Notes: generated by a model not told the origin, from the sequence alone. Counted from the first letter of the stretch, positions 16,017-26,535 are shown. The stretch: 64,000 nt of DNA from Gemmataceae bacterium (GCA_009692065.1 SHZY01000003.1:21207-85206), one strand, 5' to 3'. Numbers and translations: made by a program.

Positions 16017-16373
16017 ATGACCCCCGACGCCGCCATGGAGCGCATCAACTTCCTTACCGCTCATGCGTGGATGGTGCGTCAGTTCCTCAAGCACGCGGAG
16101 GAAGTGCAGGAGGACGAGGAGATGCTTGACGTCCATCGCATGATCTACGACTACCTGCGTGCCGTCGAGCCGAGCTATCAGCGCAAGGACGCAGCCGAGT
16201 ACCTCCATCGGGCGAAAGGGAAACTGTCGAAACTCAGAAAGGTCGCGGAGTTCTTCCACGAGAACTATCGCCGTGTGTCGGATCACGCCAATTTTCAAAT
16301 GGCGGCCATCTCGCTCAAGTTCGTCGTGCAGCAGATTGAGGAAGTGATGGGGCAGGTCGAGAAGCCAGTGTAA
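16017..16373 (+). CDS. small alpha-helical hypothetical protein
   Basis: 118 residues from the ATG at 16017 (MTPDAAMERINF). The longer open frame overlaps the ankyrin gene in another phase and is rejected. Composition and periodicity suggest an all-helical cytoplasmic protein: MERINFLTAHAWMVRQFLKH, then charged helices with many E, K and R, and SLKFVVQQIEEVMG at the end. No signal peptide, metal motif or known domain is visible. It lies 31 bases after the ankyrin gene on the same strand. Function unknown. Confidence 0.7.
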   Translation: MTPDAAMERINFLTAHAWMVRQFLKHAEEVQEDEEMLDVHRMIYDYLRAVEPSYQRKDAAEYLHRAKGKLSKLRKVAEFFHENYRRVSDHANFQMAAISLKFVVQQIEEVMGQVEKPV

Positions 16374-16394
16374 TTGTCACCCACGGCGCGGCGA

Positions 16395-17480
16395 CTACAC
16401 GATACCCGCCGTCGGCGTCTTGCCCGCGGGCTCAAAAGGGCGGTTCGAGACCATGCGATAGACGCATTTGTTTCGCCCGGTTTTCTTCGCATCCGAAAGC
16501 GCGGCCGCGGCAAGATGTTTGATCGTCTCGTAGTCCGCCTCGATTCCGGACGGAGCAATCGCAATGCCGATGCTGACTCGCACCGTGAAAGCATGAACCT
16601 TGTATGCGAAGGGATTGGCCTCCACCATGGTGCGAATGCGTTCGCCCAGAACGACGGCGCCTTCCATGTTCGTCTCCGGCGCGATGACCATGAACTCCTC
16701 ACCGCCGATGCGCCCCAGAAAATCCACGTTGCGCACCGACCGATTGAGGCACTTCGCCAGGTCGATCAGCACCTGATCCCCACCCGGCAGAAGGTACTGA
16801 TCGTTGATCTGCTTGAAATGATCGACGTCGATGAGCGCGATGGCCAGGTCGCCCAGATAGCGCTCGCGACGGCGTAGCTCACGCTCGGCCAGGCGGTCCA
16901 TGGCTCGGCGGTTCGGCAAGTTGGTCAAGGGGTCGGTTAGCGCCAGCTTTTCGAGCATCTTGTTCTTGTGCTCGAGTTCATGACAGGCTTCTTCCAGAGC
17001 CTTGGTCCGATCGGCAACGCGATTTTCCAGTTCCAGGTTCATTTCGCGCAGGCGATCGTTCAGCAACTGCATTTCATACAGCATCTGCTCATGGCTCCGC
17101 TCCAGGAGAGACGCTCTGGAGGCGGTGCGCAGGGTCTCAACAAGGTGGTCCCCATTCCAGGGCTTCAGAATGAAGCGGAAAACCTGGCTCTTGTTGATCG
17201 CGCTCATGGTTTCTTCAAGGTCCGCGAATCCCGTCATCATGATACGTACGGTCTTCGGGGAGTGTTCCTTGACCCACTCCAGAAGCTGCACGCCGCTGGC
17301 GCGTGGCATTTTCTGATCGGAGAGGATGATGTCGATCTCACAGCCAGCGAAATGTTTTTGCGCAGCGTCCGCGCAATCCGCCGTGATGACGTCGAATTCC
17401 GGGCTGAGGAACATCTTCAGGGTCTCGAGAATGGACGGTTCGTCATCCACCACGAGTAGGGAACATTTGTGCCTTCTCAC
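16395..17480 (-). CDS. response regulator with GGDEF domain (diguanylate cyclase)
   Basis: 361 residues, GTG start at 17480 with GGAG about 12 bases upstream. Receiver domain at 1-120: acidic pair D12-D13, phospho-acceptor D55 in ILSDQKMP, conserved T83 in MMTGFAD and K106 in ILKPW. A coiled-coil linker follows (about 125-180), then a GGDEF domain with GGEEF at 259-263, the active form. An inhibitory I-site RxxD (R250-D253) lies exactly five residues before it. It should make cyclic di-GMP from two GTP when phosphorylated and be product-inhibited. The ILKPWNGDHL form of the receiver is that of RpfG-like regulators. No cognate kinase gene is adjacent. The stop region converges with the small gene ending at 16373. 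Confidence 0.92.
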   Translation of the reverse strand: MRRHKCSLLVVDDEPSILETLKMFLSPEFDVITADCADAAQKHFAGCEIDIILSDQKMPRASGVQLLEWVKEHSPKTVRIMMTGFADLEETMSAINKSQVFRFILKPWNGDHLVETLRTASRASLLERSHEQMLYEMQLLNDRLREMNLELENRVADRTKALEEACHELEHKNKMLEKLALTDPLTNLPNRRAMDRLAERELRRRERYLGDLAIALIDVDHFKQINDQYLLPGGDQVLIDLAKCLNRSVRNVDFLGRIGGEEFMVIAPETNMEGAVVLGERIRTMVEANPFAYKVHAFTVRVSIGIAIAPSGIEADYETIKHLAAAALSDAKKTGRNKCVYRMVSNRPFEPAGKTPTAGIV

Positions 17481-17670
17481 CTTGCAATCTCACTCCAAGG
17501 AGGCGAGCCACGGTCACTTTTCGCTATTCTAGACTACCTTACGAATGGTGGAAACGCGAGCGTCACATCCAAAATAATCGAGATAATCTGCACGCCTTGG
17601 GTGCTTTGCTCGAAAAGTGCCGATATCCTCCGAGAGCACTGCCGTAGGCTTGGAAAATACGAATGACGGC

Positions 17671-18630
17671 TCAGAACTCACGCGAGTCCTCAGGCCGTTT
17701 GGCCCAGCGCAATTTTGCAGAACGGGACCGCGGGTTCGACTGCCGTTCCCCCCAGGCGGCCCGCAGCGGATCAGCTGCGACTGATTCATAGGCGCCCGCT
17801 TCCTTACCGCTGCGGAAGCTTGACTTGACCAGCCGATCCTCGCCGCTGTGGAAGCTGATAATTGCGGCGCGGCCCATGGGTCGCAAGCAGTGGGGCAAGA
17901 CTCGCAGCAGGTGTTCGAGGTTGGCCAGTTCGCGATTCACCAGGATGCGCAACGCCTGAAACGTTCGCGCAGCCGGGTGCAGGTTCCATTTCCCCGGCGC
18001 GGGATGCAGTCGCCAGGATGGCTGTTTGGTGGCGTCCTGTATGATCCGCGCAAGCTCCTTGGTTCGCGTGAATGGCGTTTGCGTACGCGCCGCCACGATG
18101 GCTGCAGCGATGATTGCCGCCTGCGGCTCGTCGCCGAGTTCTTGCAAGGCTTCGGCCAGTTCGGCCTCAGGGATGGTCGCCAAGATCTCCGCAGCCGTGC
18201 GGCCGCGCGTGCGGTCCATGCGCATGTCGAGAGTGCCGTCGCGCGCATAGGAGAATCCTCGTTCCGCATCATCGACTTGCATGCTCGACATGCCGAGGTC
18301 GGCCAGGAGCGCATCGACGTGCGCCAGGCCATGCGCGGCAAGAACCTGCTGTAAGCCGGCGAAATTGGAGTGATGCAGGTGAAACGGATGGCCGATCGCT
18401 TCCATCCGTTCACGCGCCTTCGCCAGGTTCTCGGCATCCATGTCGAGGCCGATGAGCAATCCGGTCGGGCCGATGCGTTTCAAGAGTTCGGCACTATGCC
18501 CGGCCCAGCCGACGGTGCAATCGACGACGACCATGCCGGGCTGTGGATCCAGGACCTGCAGGATTTCCTGGAGGAGCACGGGGCGGTGTTCGCCCTGGGG
18601 GGTGCTTCGTGGATTTCGTTGATTAGGCAT
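17671..18630 (-). CDS. rsmH: 16S rRNA (cytosine1402-N4)-methyltransferase
   Basis: 319 residues, normal for RsmH (MraW), which uses S-adenosyl-methionine to methylate C1402 of 16S rRNA. Family signatures: EHRPVLLQEILQVL at the start, VVDCTVGWAGHS (glycine-rich SAM loop), LIGLDMDAENL, VDALLADLGMSSMQVDDAERGFSY, and near the end RTFQALRILVNRELANLE, then RAAIISFHSGEDRLVK. The usual GGHS is AGHS here, a conservative change. In most bacteria rsmH sits at the head of the dcw cluster with mraZ, ftsL and ftsI. Here its neighbours are a diguanylate cyclase gene and an ABC-2 permease gene. A perfect 10-bp-stem hairpin lies upstream at 18693-18720. Confidence 0.94.
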   Translation of the reverse strand: MPNQRNPRSTPQGEHRPVLLQEILQVLDPQPGMVVVDCTVGWAGHSAELLKRIGPTGLLIGLDMDAENLAKARERMEAIGHPFHLHHSNFAGLQQVLAAHGLAHVDALLADLGMSSMQVDDAERGFSYARDGTLDMRMDRTRGRTAAEILATIPEAELAEALQELGDEPQAAIIAAAIVAARTQTPFTRTKELARIIQDATKQPSWRLHPAPGKWNLHPAARTFQALRILVNRELANLEHLLRVLPHCLRPMGRAAIISFHSGEDRLVKSSFRSGKEAGAYESVAADPLRAAWGERQSNPRSRSAKLRWAKRPEDSREF

Positions 18631-18906
18631 GAGTCCATTCTACGCCCCAGCGATATGGTCCGGCGGCTTTGGCAAGCGGTGGGTGGCCGCCGCGTTTCGC
18701 CAAATCCATGTGGCGAAACGGAAACAGCGTTTAACCCATTGTTGCTGATGAAGTTGTGATTCTCATTTTTCCGTTTCGCCACGAAGAGAGGGGGGTAGGC
18801 CCTGGTTCTGCATGCAGGTTGGCCACGCGATATTAGGACACTATTTGTCGAATCCGTCTTCGGTCGTCAAATGCACGGCGGCTGCGTTGACATGATATCT
18901 TGCAAT
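18631..18906. other. intergenic region upstream of rsmH
   Basis: 276 bases between the rsmH start and the ABC-2 permease stop, both on the minus strand. It contains a perfect hairpin at 18693-18720 (CGTTTCGCCA, 8-base loop, TGGCGAAACG) and a third related CGTTTCGCCA copy at about 18772. I see no open frame with coding character. The rsmH promoter should lie here, but no convincing -35/-10 pair stands out. Confidence 0.5.
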
Positions 18907-20403
18907 CTACGAGAAATATGCCAGCGCCAGGCAGCTCGTCGAAATCACCAGTAGGACGCCGGGCCAGAAAACTCGAAACTGCATTTCGCCGCCTGCCAAG
19001 CGGAACTCTGGGCCTAGCTCAAAACGCGTACTGAGAACGCCGATGATCGAGGCCGTAACAAGCATACCTGCCAGGCCGCACACGCTGACGTGCAGCGCGA
19101 ACCAGATGAGGGCGGTCAAAATGCTCGCCGATGACGTCGGTTTTCTTGCCGAATGGTAGAAGCCCACGGCGGCCGCGGCGCGCATCAGGACGCCCGCCGT
19201 CAGCCAGGCGATCGGCACGAAGACGCCCGCAACTGCAAACCGCTTGGAGGTCAGGATCGCCACGGCAGGCAGAATCGCCAGCCAGTAGACGAACAGGCGT
19301 GGCAGGATCGCGCGCAGGGTTTGCTCCACATATTCGTCAGCGCGTATCATCGTTCCGCGCAGTGGGTCCCAGGTGCGCGACTCCCGCTCCGTGCTCACGG
19401 TGCTGGCACACATTACCAGAGCGGCGAGTGGAAAGGCGATCAGGATCAACACTGTCTCGCAAGAGGGCGTGCCGTCAGCCCAACTTGGTGACGATGAAGA
19501 CGCTGCGCAGGTTGCGATCACGAACAAGCCAACTCGTCCCCACGCCGGCATCCTCAGCAGCCACTTGAACATGAACCAATCGCTGGCATAGGACTGCTTC
19601 CAGTAAATCGGCTGATCGTCAATCGGCGGCGGGGACCAAGTCCCTCGCGCGCGCGCACGACACTCTTGCTGGGATGAGAGCGTCGAACGTAGCCTCCAGA
19701 TGGCCAGGATGAGACAAGGAATGCCGCATAGAAAAAAAACGATGAGCGCAACGGCTAACCAAAAGTCATCGCTTTGGCGGAGCCGTCTGTAGAATAATTC
19801 TCTGCCGAAGCCATAAACGGCAAACGCCATCACCCACGCCGCCACCGGGCCAAGGTAGACGACGAGAATGGCGGAGGACGTACGGCGAAAATGGATCGCG
19901 ACCAACAAGGCCCAGGCTGCGATCGGCAAGGCCGGCAGCCAGCTGCAGACGATGAACGCCACGATTTCCCACCACGGCGTGCGGAATGCAACGTGTACCC
20001 AGACCAGCAGCGGAATTCCGGGCGACGTGACCACGACAACTTTGGCTATGGTAGCGAGCCAATAGCCACCGACGATTTCGAGCGAGTCCAGGCGTGAGGT
20101 AAGTAACAGCTCGATGACCCGCTGGTTTTTGGCTCGCATCACCTCGCCAACGGCCAGAATGGGTGTGAGCACAAGAATCGCTGCGACGTGACTTGCCCAC
20201 AGCCCGTGCAGGTATCCGCCGGTAACCCAGAAGTCAATATCGCGGCGCAATGCACCAAACCACAGGCCGGCACGTGTGTGAATGTCAAACAGGTACCACA
20301 GGAACCACAGCAGCACGATCAGGACATAGAGGCGCCGAACGTTGATGAACCACCGCTGCCGCAGGGCGTCGCGCAGCTCCCAGAGGAAGACCGGCGTGAA
20401 CAT
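18907..20403 (-). CDS. ABC-2-like membrane permease
   Basis: 498 residues, start ATG at 20403. About ten to twelve hydrophobic segments are visible. The N-terminal FLWELRDALRQRWFINVRR followed by a transmembrane helix, and the later STERESRTWDPLRGTMIRADEYV segment, are the pattern of ABC-2 export permeases (amphipathic coupling region, then TWDPL..TPL-type loop). The middle part has a long soluble loop near residues 235-270 (SSQQECRARARGTWSPPP). No ATP-binding subunit gene is next to it; upstream lies the dehydratase gene 21 bases away, so the ATPase must be elsewhere or the protein has another role. Substrate unknown. Confidence 0.7.
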   Translation of the reverse strand: MFTPVFLWELRDALRQRWFINVRRLYVLIVLLWFLWYLFDIHTRAGLWFGALRRDIDFWVTGGYLHGLWASHVAAILVLTPILAVGEVMRAKNQRVIELLLTSRLDSLEIVGGYWLATIAKVVVVTSPGIPLLVWVHVAFRTPWWEIVAFIVCSWLPALPIAAWALLVAIHFRRTSSAILVVYLGPVAAWVMAFAVYGFGRELFYRRLRQSDDFWLAVALIVFFLCGIPCLILAIWRLRSTLSSQQECRARARGTWSPPPIDDQPIYWKQSYASDWFMFKWLLRMPAWGRVGLFVIATCAASSSSPSWADGTPSCETVLILIAFPLAALVMCASTVSTERESRTWDPLRGTMIRADEYVEQTLRAILPRLFVYWLAILPAVAILTSKRFAVAGVFVPIAWLTAGVLMRAAAAVGFYHSARKPTSSASILTALIWFALHVSVCGLAGMLVTASIIGVLSTRFELGPEFRLAGGEMQFRVFWPGVLLVISTSCLALAYFS

Positions 20404-20424
20404 CGGTGCATCTCGCCTTGCAGG

Positions 20425-22386
20425 TTACCGGCTGGCTTGACTCAACCCTCGCACAATCGCATCGGTATCATACACGCACCCGCCCCAGGTGCCGCCGCCG
20501 ACATGCTGCAGGGCGGCCCACAGGCGCGTATCGTCCGGCAAGTTCGGGTCCGGCGCTAGGTCGTCGCGAAGCTTGCGTTCGACGAGGATTCGTGTGCCGG
20601 CTTCTACGCTGTCGGTATCACCTAAAAGGTTGATCGAACCTTCCAGCTTGTTGCGATCGATGACAATCTGGATGCGGTCGCCGTCGCGCACCTTGCCGAT
20701 GGGGCCTCCCGCGAGCGCCTCCGGCCCGATGTGGCCAATGCAGGCGCCGGTTGAAACGCCGGAGAAGCGGGCATCCGTGAGCACGGCGATCTGCTTGCCG
20801 AAACTCAGGTGCTTGAGCGCCGACGTAATCTGATAAATCTCCTCCATGCCGGCTCCCATCGGACCACGGCAAATCAAGACGAGAATGTCCCCCGGCTTCA
20901 GGCGATCCGCAGCCTGGCTCTTGATGGCGTGGATCGCAGCTCGCTCCGTCAGGAACACGCGGGCCGGACCGATCTTGCGATAGACGCCGTCCGCATCGAC
21001 GACACTTGGATCAATGGCGGTGCTCTTGATGACCGAACCCTCGGGCGCCAGGTTGCCGCGTGGGAACGTGACGGTCGATGTCAGCCCGCGCTCTCGCGCC
21101 CGCTTGGGCGTCATGATGACCTCATCGGGATCGACACGGTCGTGCTGCTGCAAGAGTTCACGCACGCGCTGGCGGCGTTCGGACTTCTGCCACCAATCGA
21201 GCGTGCGGCCCAGCGATTCGCCGGTCGCGGTCAAGACGGATTCGTCGAGCAGGCCAAGCTGGCGCAGGTGGAGCATCACTTCGGGCACGCCGCCGGCAAG
21301 AAAGACGCGCACGGTCGGATGCCCGCTCGGGCCATTGGGCAGTACATCGACGAGCCTTGGCACCTTGAGGTTGATGGCGTGCCAATCTTCAACAGTGGGC
21401 CGGCGCCGTCCAGCGCAATAGGCAATGGCCGGCGTGTGCAGGAGCAGATTGGTCGAGCCGCCGAACGCCGCATGGAGGGCCATTGCATTCTTGAACGCGG
21501 CATCGGTAAGTATCTTGCCGATCGGGATGTTGTTCTTATGCAGGGCGACCAGGGCTCGCGCAGATCGGCGGGCCATGTCGAGCCAGATCGGTTGGCCGGA
21601 CGGCGCAAGGGCCGAGTGCGGCAGCGTCAATCCAAGCGATTCCGCGACGACTTGCGACGTCGCCGCCGTGCCAAGGAACTGGCACCCGCCCCCTGGACTG
21701 CCGCAAGCCCGGCAGCCGAGTTCGGCGGCTTGTTGCAGCGTCAGTTCGCCGTGTGAAAAGCGAGCGCCGATCGATTGCACCTTGCCGGCATCCTCGCCCT
21801 CCGTTGGCGGCAGCGTCACGCCACCGGGCACCAGAATGCAGGGCAGATCCTTCATCGACGCCAGCGCCATCATCATGGCCGGCAATCCCTTGTCGCACGT
21901 TGCCACGCCCAGCACGCCTTTGCGAGTCGGCAGGGAGCGGATCAGCCGCCGCAGCACCATCGCCGCATCGTTGCGAAACGGCAAACTGTCCATCATGCCG
22001 GTGGTGCCCTGCGTACGGCCATCGCAGGGATCGGTGACATAGCCGGCAAAGGGCACCGCGCGCAGCTTGCGCAACTCTTCCGCGGCCGCCTTCATGAGCA
22101 AGCCGACTTCCCAGTGCCCGGTGTGATAGCCGAGCGCGATGGGCGACCCGTCGGGCGCGCGGATACCCCCCTGCGTGCTGAGGATCAGGAATTCCTGCCC
22201 GTTGAGCTCGTCCGGCTTCCAGCCCATGCCGACATCCTGCGTGAGTCCGAAGATGTCGCCCGAGGGCGCTTCACGCAGCATCTCCGGCGTCAGCGGCAAA
22301 CTCCCCGCTGGGCCGGCGCCGTGGGTGTGCAACTGGTAAATGCTCGAATCGGTGGATTCGACTAATGATGTGAAATCGTTGGCCAT
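20425..22386 (-). CDS. YjhG/YagF-family dehydratase (IlvD/Edd superfamily)
   Basis: 653 residues from the ATG at 22386 (GGAG twelve bases upstream); a longer frame to 22470 overlaps the WD40 gene's stop. It belongs to the iron-sulfur sugar-acid and dihydroxy-acid dehydratases. Cluster-binding cysteines lie in the right motifs: [21 protein letters not shown] near 115, [11 protein letters not shown] near 155, and [18 protein letters not shown] near 230. The closing GARFS-type motif is present as [21 protein letters not shown]. The length, and the N-terminal segment about Thr-His-Gly-Ala, match the YjhG type, which dehydrates D-xylonate and similar aldonic acids, rather than IlvD. Role in sugar-acid catabolism is inferred; a branched-chain role is less likely. 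Confidence 0.88.
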   Translation of the reverse strand: MANDFTSLVESTDSSIYQLHTHGAGPAGSLPLTPEMLREAPSGDIFGLTQDVGMGWKPDELNGQEFLILSTQGGIRAPDGSPIALGYHTGHWEVGLLMKAAAEELRKLRAVPFAGYVTDPCDGRTQGTTGMMDSLPFRNDAAMVLRRLIRSLPTRKGVLGVATCDKGLPAMMMALASMKDLPCILVPGGVTLPPTEGEDAGKVQSIGARFSHGELTLQQAAELGCRACGSPGGGCQFLGTAATSQVVAESLGLTLPHSALAPSGQPIWLDMARRSARALVALHKNNIPIGKILTDAAFKNAMALHAAFGGSTNLLLHTPAIAYCAGRRRPTVEDWHAINLKVPRLVDVLPNGPSGHPTVRVFLAGGVPEVMLHLRQLGLLDESVLTATGESLGRTLDWWQKSERRQRVRELLQQHDRVDPDEVIMTPKRARERGLTSTVTFPRGNLAPEGSVIKSTAIDPSVVDADGVYRKIGPARVFLTERAAIHAIKSQAADRLKPGDILVLICRGPMGAGMEEIYQITSALKHLSFGKQIAVLTDARFSGVSTGACIGHIGPEALAGGPIGKVRDGDRIQIVIDRNKLEGSINLLGDTDSVEAGTRILVERKLRDDLAPDPNLPDDTRLWAALQHVGGGTWGGCVYDTDAIVRGLSQASR

Positions 22387-22466
22387 CGGGTCAATTCTCC
22401 ATGAGCTGCGCGGCTTGTAGGGTGGGTCGAACGAAGTGAGACCCACGTCTTCTGGCAGAGCGGCTG

Positions 22467-23693
22467 TCAATCACCTTTGATACGGATCGCCTCCAACCGC
22501 AACACATACAGCGTCCCATCGCTGTTGCCAACCGCAAGATGCCGGCCGTCGGAGGAGAACGCCAGCGCTCGGGCTTCGTCCTTGAACTGCCATTCGCGAA
22601 TTTTCTCGCCGCTTGCCACGTTCCACAGCCGAACGCGTTTGTCCTGCCCGCTGCTGGCTAAAACCTTGCCATCGGGTGAAAACGCCAGCGCCTTGACGAT
22701 CGGCGGCAGTGCCTTGCCCGTGTGTCCCGCAAGCTTGCGAACGCGCTCGATCTTTTCGCCCAGGCTCCAGAGCTGGATTTCCCCATCGTCGCCGGCAAAC
22801 GCAAACAGCGGCTCCGTCGGCGAGCAGGCCACCACGCGCGCCTTGGTCGGCGGAGGCGTGCGCTCATCGAGAAATGCCCCGCCGGCGTCCCAGACTCGCA
22901 ACGTCTCCTTGCCAAGGTGGCTGGCCGCGACCAAATACTTGCCGGTGTTGCTGAATGCAACCGATGACAGGCCCGCCGACGGCGTGTTTTCATTCGCCAG
23001 CGCGGCCCACGCCTCGGGATCGGGATCGTCGAGCTTCCACAATCGCAGCACCGGATCAAAGCTGCCGCTCGCCAGCATCTTGCCGGCCGGCGAAAACGCC
23101 AGCGAGAAGGGCCGATTCTTGTGACCTGCCAGGCTGTGCTTTTGCTTCAGCTTCGCACCGGTCAAATCCCACAGGAGAACGCGAGTGTCGCCGCAACCGG
23201 TTGCCAGCAATTTCCCGTCGGGGCTGAAAGCGATGCCGCTCAGGCTTCCTTCGAGTTTTGCCCACGACGTCAATTCCTTGTCGCCCAGTTTGTAGACATG
23301 AACGACGTTATCCCAGCCCGAGGAGGCGAGATAGGCGCCATCAAACGAGACGGTGACATGGGCGATCGCGCGCTGGTGCGGCTGTGCGTACGCCACCAAT
23401 TCCGGGATCGACAAAACCTTGCGGTCTTCCGCGTCGATGGCCGTCGCATCAAGGCGATCCAGCGGCGCCGGCGCGGATCGCAATGCCTCGATCGCTTTCG
23501 CATAAAGCGGCGTGCCGATCTGGTCGCGGCAGAACGCCAGCAACTCGCGGCGCAGCTTGTCGTCCTTGAACTCCTGCTTCGCGACGCGGGCTTGCAGTTC
23601 CTTGAGGCGGGCGCTGGCATTGTCGTCACCGGCCAAAGTGGGCAGCGTTGCAACCAGGATCGAGAGGACCGGCAAGACCTCGCGAAAATTCAT
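22467..23693 (-). CDS. secreted WD40-repeat protein
   Basis: 408 residues from the ATG at 23693, with GGAG upstream; the longer frame from 23735 lacks support. A signal peptide ([24 protein letters not shown]) is followed by a short helical part with a charged [26 protein letters not shown] stretch, then six or seven WD40 blades. Examples are [48 protein letters not shown] and [25 protein letters not shown]. These fold into a beta-propeller that usually serves as a protein-binding platform in the periplasm or at the cell surface. The gene is followed by the dehydratase 80 bases away on the same strand. Such propellers are very common in planctomycetes. Partner unknown. Confidence 0.88.
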   Translation of the reverse strand: MNFREVLPVLSILVATLPTLAGDDNASARLKELQARVAKQEFKDDKLRRELLAFCRDQIGTPLYAKAIEALRSAPAPLDRLDATAIDAEDRKVLSIPELVAYAQPHQRAIAHVTVSFDGAYLASSGWDNVVHVYKLGDKELTSWAKLEGSLSGIAFSPDGKLLATGCGDTRVLLWDLTGAKLKQKHSLAGHKNRPFSLAFSPAGKMLASGSFDPVLRLWKLDDPDPEAWAALANENTPSAGLSSVAFSNTGKYLVAASHLGKETLRVWDAGGAFLDERTPPPTKARVVACSPTEPLFAFAGDDGEIQLWSLGEKIERVRKLAGHTGKALPPIVKALAFSPDGKVLASSGQDKRVRLWNVASGEKIREWQFKDEARALAFSSDGRHLAVGNSDGTLYVLRLEAIRIKGD

Positions 23694-23787
23694 ATAAACT
23701 CCGCAAGGTGGAGTCGAGAGGCTTCTGTTTTCCATCGTGTCATCCTATTCATTAATTGCGGAGGCGGAGTAGCAACGGCTCGGAGGA

Positions 23788-24477
23788 TTTTGCCCCGAAG
23801 GGGCCGCGACAAAACAGCCCAGGGCAGAGCGCAGCGGCGTTAGCCGCGCAGCGTCGCCCTGGGTTGGAACACCGCCAAACGCGAAGCCCTGAAAGGGCGA
23901 AACAAAATGCGAGGGGAGCATGTCACAATCCCTGGTCAAGAACTTGCTCCACCTCGTGTTCAGCACCAAAAGCCGCATGCCCTGGATTGTGCCCAACGTC
24001 CGCGAACGTCTCTACTCGTACCAGGCGGATATTCTCAAGGAGTGGGACAGTCCCGCGTTGGTGATCGGCGGTGTCGAGGACCATGTGCATGTTTTGTTCG
24101 CGCTGTCGAAGAATCATCCGTTGAAGAAGATCGTCGAGGAGGTCAAGAAGGGGAGTTCGAAATGGATGAAACGCGAGGGAACGGGCAACGCCGATTTTTA
24201 TTGGCAGAACGGATACGCGGCGTTTTCGGCAAGCGTGTCGAATGTGGACGCAGTCAAACAGTACATCCAGAATCAGGAGGAGCATCATCGTAAGATGATG
24301 TTCCAGGATGAATTGCGGGTGTTATTTGAACGACATCAGGTCGTGTTTGATGAGCATCATGTTTGGGATTGACGATTTGTTTTGCCCTTTCAGGGCGTGG
24401 CGTTAACGACGCCAGAATACCCAGGGAGGCGCTGCGCTCTGCCCTGGGCTGATTTGTTTAGCCCCTTCGGGGCAAGG
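23788..24477 (+). mobile_element. RAYT unit: REP-like flank, transposase gene, inverted REP-like flank
   Basis: The left flank (23788-23907) and the reverse complement of the right flank (24376-24477) share the same ordered blocks: GCCCCGAAGGGGC, CAGCCCAGGGCAGAGCGCAGCG-type, CCCTGGGT, and GCCCTGAAAGGGC followed by RAAACAAA. They face each other across the transposase gene. This is the architecture of a REP-associated tyrosine transposase locus, here domesticated or still able to move its REP copies. The flanks are imperfect copies, diverged mainly in the loop between the blocks. Confidence 0.8.
23920..24372 (+). CDS. REP-associated tyrosine transposase (RAYT, IS200-like Y1 family)
   Basis: 150 residues from the ATG at 23920. 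It belongs to the Y1 (HUH) transposases: the HxH of the HUH motif is H55-x-H57 in GGVEDHVHVLFAL, and the nucleophile Tyr is at 115 in VKQYIQNQEEHHRK. The typical RAYT/IS200 middle part, with WMK..G....FYWQNGY, is present. The enzyme cleaves single-stranded DNA at REP hairpins, covalently linking the 5' end to the Tyr. The gene looks intact. Its immediate flanks are inverted REP-like sequences. The next gene is acs on the same strand, with the right flank between them. Confidence 0.92.
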   Translation: MSQSLVKNLLHLVFSTKSRMPWIVPNVRERLYSYQADILKEWDSPALVIGGVEDHVHVLFALSKNHPLKKIVEEVKKGSSKWMKREGTGNADFYWQNGYAAFSASVSNVDAVKQYIQNQEEHHRKMMFQDELRVLFERHQVVFDEHHVWD

Positions 24478-24514
24478 ACCAAGGCAAGAATACTTTGAAT
24501 AGGAGATCGAATAA

Positions 24515-26470
24515 ATGTCCACTCCCTCAACCAACATCACCAGCGTCCTCAAGGAAACGCGTACCTTCCCCCCCTCGGCGGCGTTCGTCGCGCAGGCCAA
24601 TGTCAAGGGCGCGGCCGAGTACGAGAAGCTCCGGAAGCGTGCTGCCGAGGACCCCAACGGCTTCTGGGCCGAGCAGGCGGAGTCGCTGGCGTGGTTCAAG
24701 AAGTGGGACACCGTGCTCGAATGGAAGGAGCCGTTCTCGAAGTGGTTTGTCGGCGGCAAGATCAATGCCAGCTACAACTGCCTCGATCGGCATCTCGATG
24801 GGCCGCGCAAGAACAAGGCCGCTATCATCTGGGAAGGCGAACCAGGCGACACGCGCGTGCTGCGCTATCAGGACCTGTACCGCGAGACGTGCAAGTTCGC
24901 CAATGCGCTCAAGAAGCTCGGCATCAAGCCGGGCGATCGCGTGACCATCTACATGCCGATGATTCCGGAAGCGGCGATTGCGATGCTCGCCTGTGCCCGC
25001 ATCGGCGCGACGCACTCGGTGATCTTCGGCGGCTTCAGCGACACCGCGGTTGCCGATCGCAACAATGATGCGAAGGCCAAACTCGTCATCACCGCCGACG
25101 GCAGCTGGCGGCGCGGCAAGATCGTTCCTCTAAAGCAGAACGTGGATGCCGCCCTCGATAAATCGCCGACGGTCGAGAAGTGCATCGTCTTCAATCGCTG
25201 CAATCAGCAGGTCAACATGAAGGCGGGCCGCGATCTGTGGTGGCACGAGATCGTCGCCCACGAGTCGGCCGACTGCCCTGCGGAGCAACTCGACAGCGAG
25301 CATCCGCTCTTCATCCTCTATACCAGCGGTTCAACGGGCAAGCCGAAGGGGGTGCTGCACACGACTGCCGGTTACCTCCTGGGCACAGCACTCACGCATC
25401 GCTGGGTATTCGATCTCAAAGAGGACGACACCTACTGGTGTACCGCCGACGTCGGCTGGGTGACGGGGCACAGCTACATCGTTTATGGCCCGCTCGCCAA
25501 CGGCGCCACCGTGATGATGTACGAAGGCGCCCCGAACCATCCGCGCGAGGATCGCTTCTGGGAGATCATCGAGAAGTATCGCGTTACCATTTTCTACACC
25601 GCGCCGACCGCGATTCGGGCTTTCGTCAAATGGGGCGATCAGCATCCCAATGGCCACGACCTTTCGAGCCTGCGCCTACTCGGCACCGTCGGCGAGCCGA
25701 TCAATCCGGAGGCGTGGATGTGGTATCACAATGTCATCGGCAAGGGTAAATGCCCGATCGTCGATACGTGGTGGCAGACCGAAACGGGCGCGATCATGAT
25801 CGCGCCGTTGCCCGGTGCGATCGCGACCAAGCCGGGTAGCGCGACCAAGCCGTTGCCGGGGATCATTGCGGAGGTCGTCGATAAGCAAGGCAATCCGGTG
25901 CCGGCGGGGCAGGGGGGCTTCCTCGTCATCAAGAAGCCGTGGCCCGCGATGATGCGCACTATCTTTGGCGACGACGAGCGCTACAAGCAGCAGTACTGGA
26001 GCCAAATACCTGGTATGTACTTCACGGCCGACGGTTCGCGCAAGGACGAGGATGGCTACCTGTGGATCATGGGCCGCGTCGATGATGTGATCAATGTTTC
26101 GGGGCATCGCCTGAGCACGATGGAGGTCGAAAGCGCCTTGGTGCAACATCCCAAAGTCGCGGAGGCGGCTGTCGTCGGCAAACCCGACGAAATCAAGGGG
26201 GAAGGCATCTCCTGCTTCGTCACCTTGAAAGCCGGTATCGCCGCGAGCGATGAGTTGAAGAAAGAATTGCAGGCCCACGTCGTCAAGGAGATCGGCGCCC
26301 TCGCTCGCCCCGATGAGATCCGCTTCACCGACTCCTTGCCGAAAACACGCTCCGGCAAGATCATGCGGCGGCTGTTGCGCGACATCGCCGGCGGCAAGGC
26401 GACCACAGGCGACACGACGACGCTGGAGGACCTGTCGATCCTTGCGAAGCTGCGTGAGGATGAGGAGTAG
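24515..26470 (+). CDS. acs: acetyl-CoA synthetase
   Basis: 651 residues, ATG at 24515 with AGGAGA upstream. It makes acetyl-CoA from acetate, ATP and CoA through acetyl-AMP in the cytoplasm. Motifs: [16 protein letters not shown] near residue 268 (A3 P-loop), [20 protein letters not shown] near 385, WWQTETGA near 418 (A5), and [23 protein letters not shown] near 510-530. The C-terminal [15 protein letters not shown] near 610-625 contains the catalytic lysine that is silenced by acetylation. The length is standard. It would feed acetyl-CoA to CimA and central metabolism. Convergent with the WXXGXW gene; the gap carries a hairpin. Confidence 0.96.
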   Translation: MSTPSTNITSVLKETRTFPPSAAFVAQANVKGAAEYEKLRKRAAEDPNGFWAEQAESLAWFKKWDTVLEWKEPFSKWFVGGKINASYNCLDRHLDGPRKNKAAIIWEGEPGDTRVLRYQDLYRETCKFANALKKLGIKPGDRVTIYMPMIPEAAIAMLACARIGATHSVIFGGFSDTAVADRNNDAKAKLVITADGSWRRGKIVPLKQNVDAALDKSPTVEKCIVFNRCNQQVNMKAGRDLWWHEIVAHESADCPAEQLDSEHPLFILYTSGSTGKPKGVLHTTAGYLLGTALTHRWVFDLKEDDTYWCTADVGWVTGHSYIVYGPLANGATVMMYEGAPNHPREDRFWEIIEKYRVTIFYTAPTAIRAFVKWGDQHPNGHDLSSLRLLGTVGEPINPEAWMWYHNVIGKGKCPIVDTWWQTETGAIMIAPLPGAIATKPGSATKPLPGIIAEVVDKQGNPVPAGQGGFLVIKKPWPAMMRTIFGDDERYKQQYWSQIPGMYFTADGSRKDEDGYLWIMGRVDDVINVSGHRLSTMEVESALVQHPKVAEAAVVGKPDEIKGEGISCFVTLKAGIAASDELKKELQAHVVKEIGALARPDEIRFTDSLPKTRSGKIMRRLLRDIAGGKATTGDTTTLEDLSILAKLREDEE

Positions 26471-26481
26471 TCGAGTTCTTC

Positions 26482-26535
26482 GCCGCTTGCGGCTTAGCGC
26501 TCGTAGAGCGTGACGCAACCTAAGCCACAAGCGGC
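26482..26535. repeat. hairpin between convergent acs and WXXGXW genes
   Basis: Arms GCCGCTTGCGGCTTAG (26482-26497) and CTAAGCCACAAGCGGC (26520-26535) match with one mismatch. Its position between two convergent stop codons suggests a bidirectional terminator role. Confidence 0.7.

Noticed and set aside
20425..22386. Dehydratase as IlvD of the isoleucine pathway
   Set aside because: Length and N-terminal segment match the YjhG sugar-acid type; it is also on the other strand and far from cimA.
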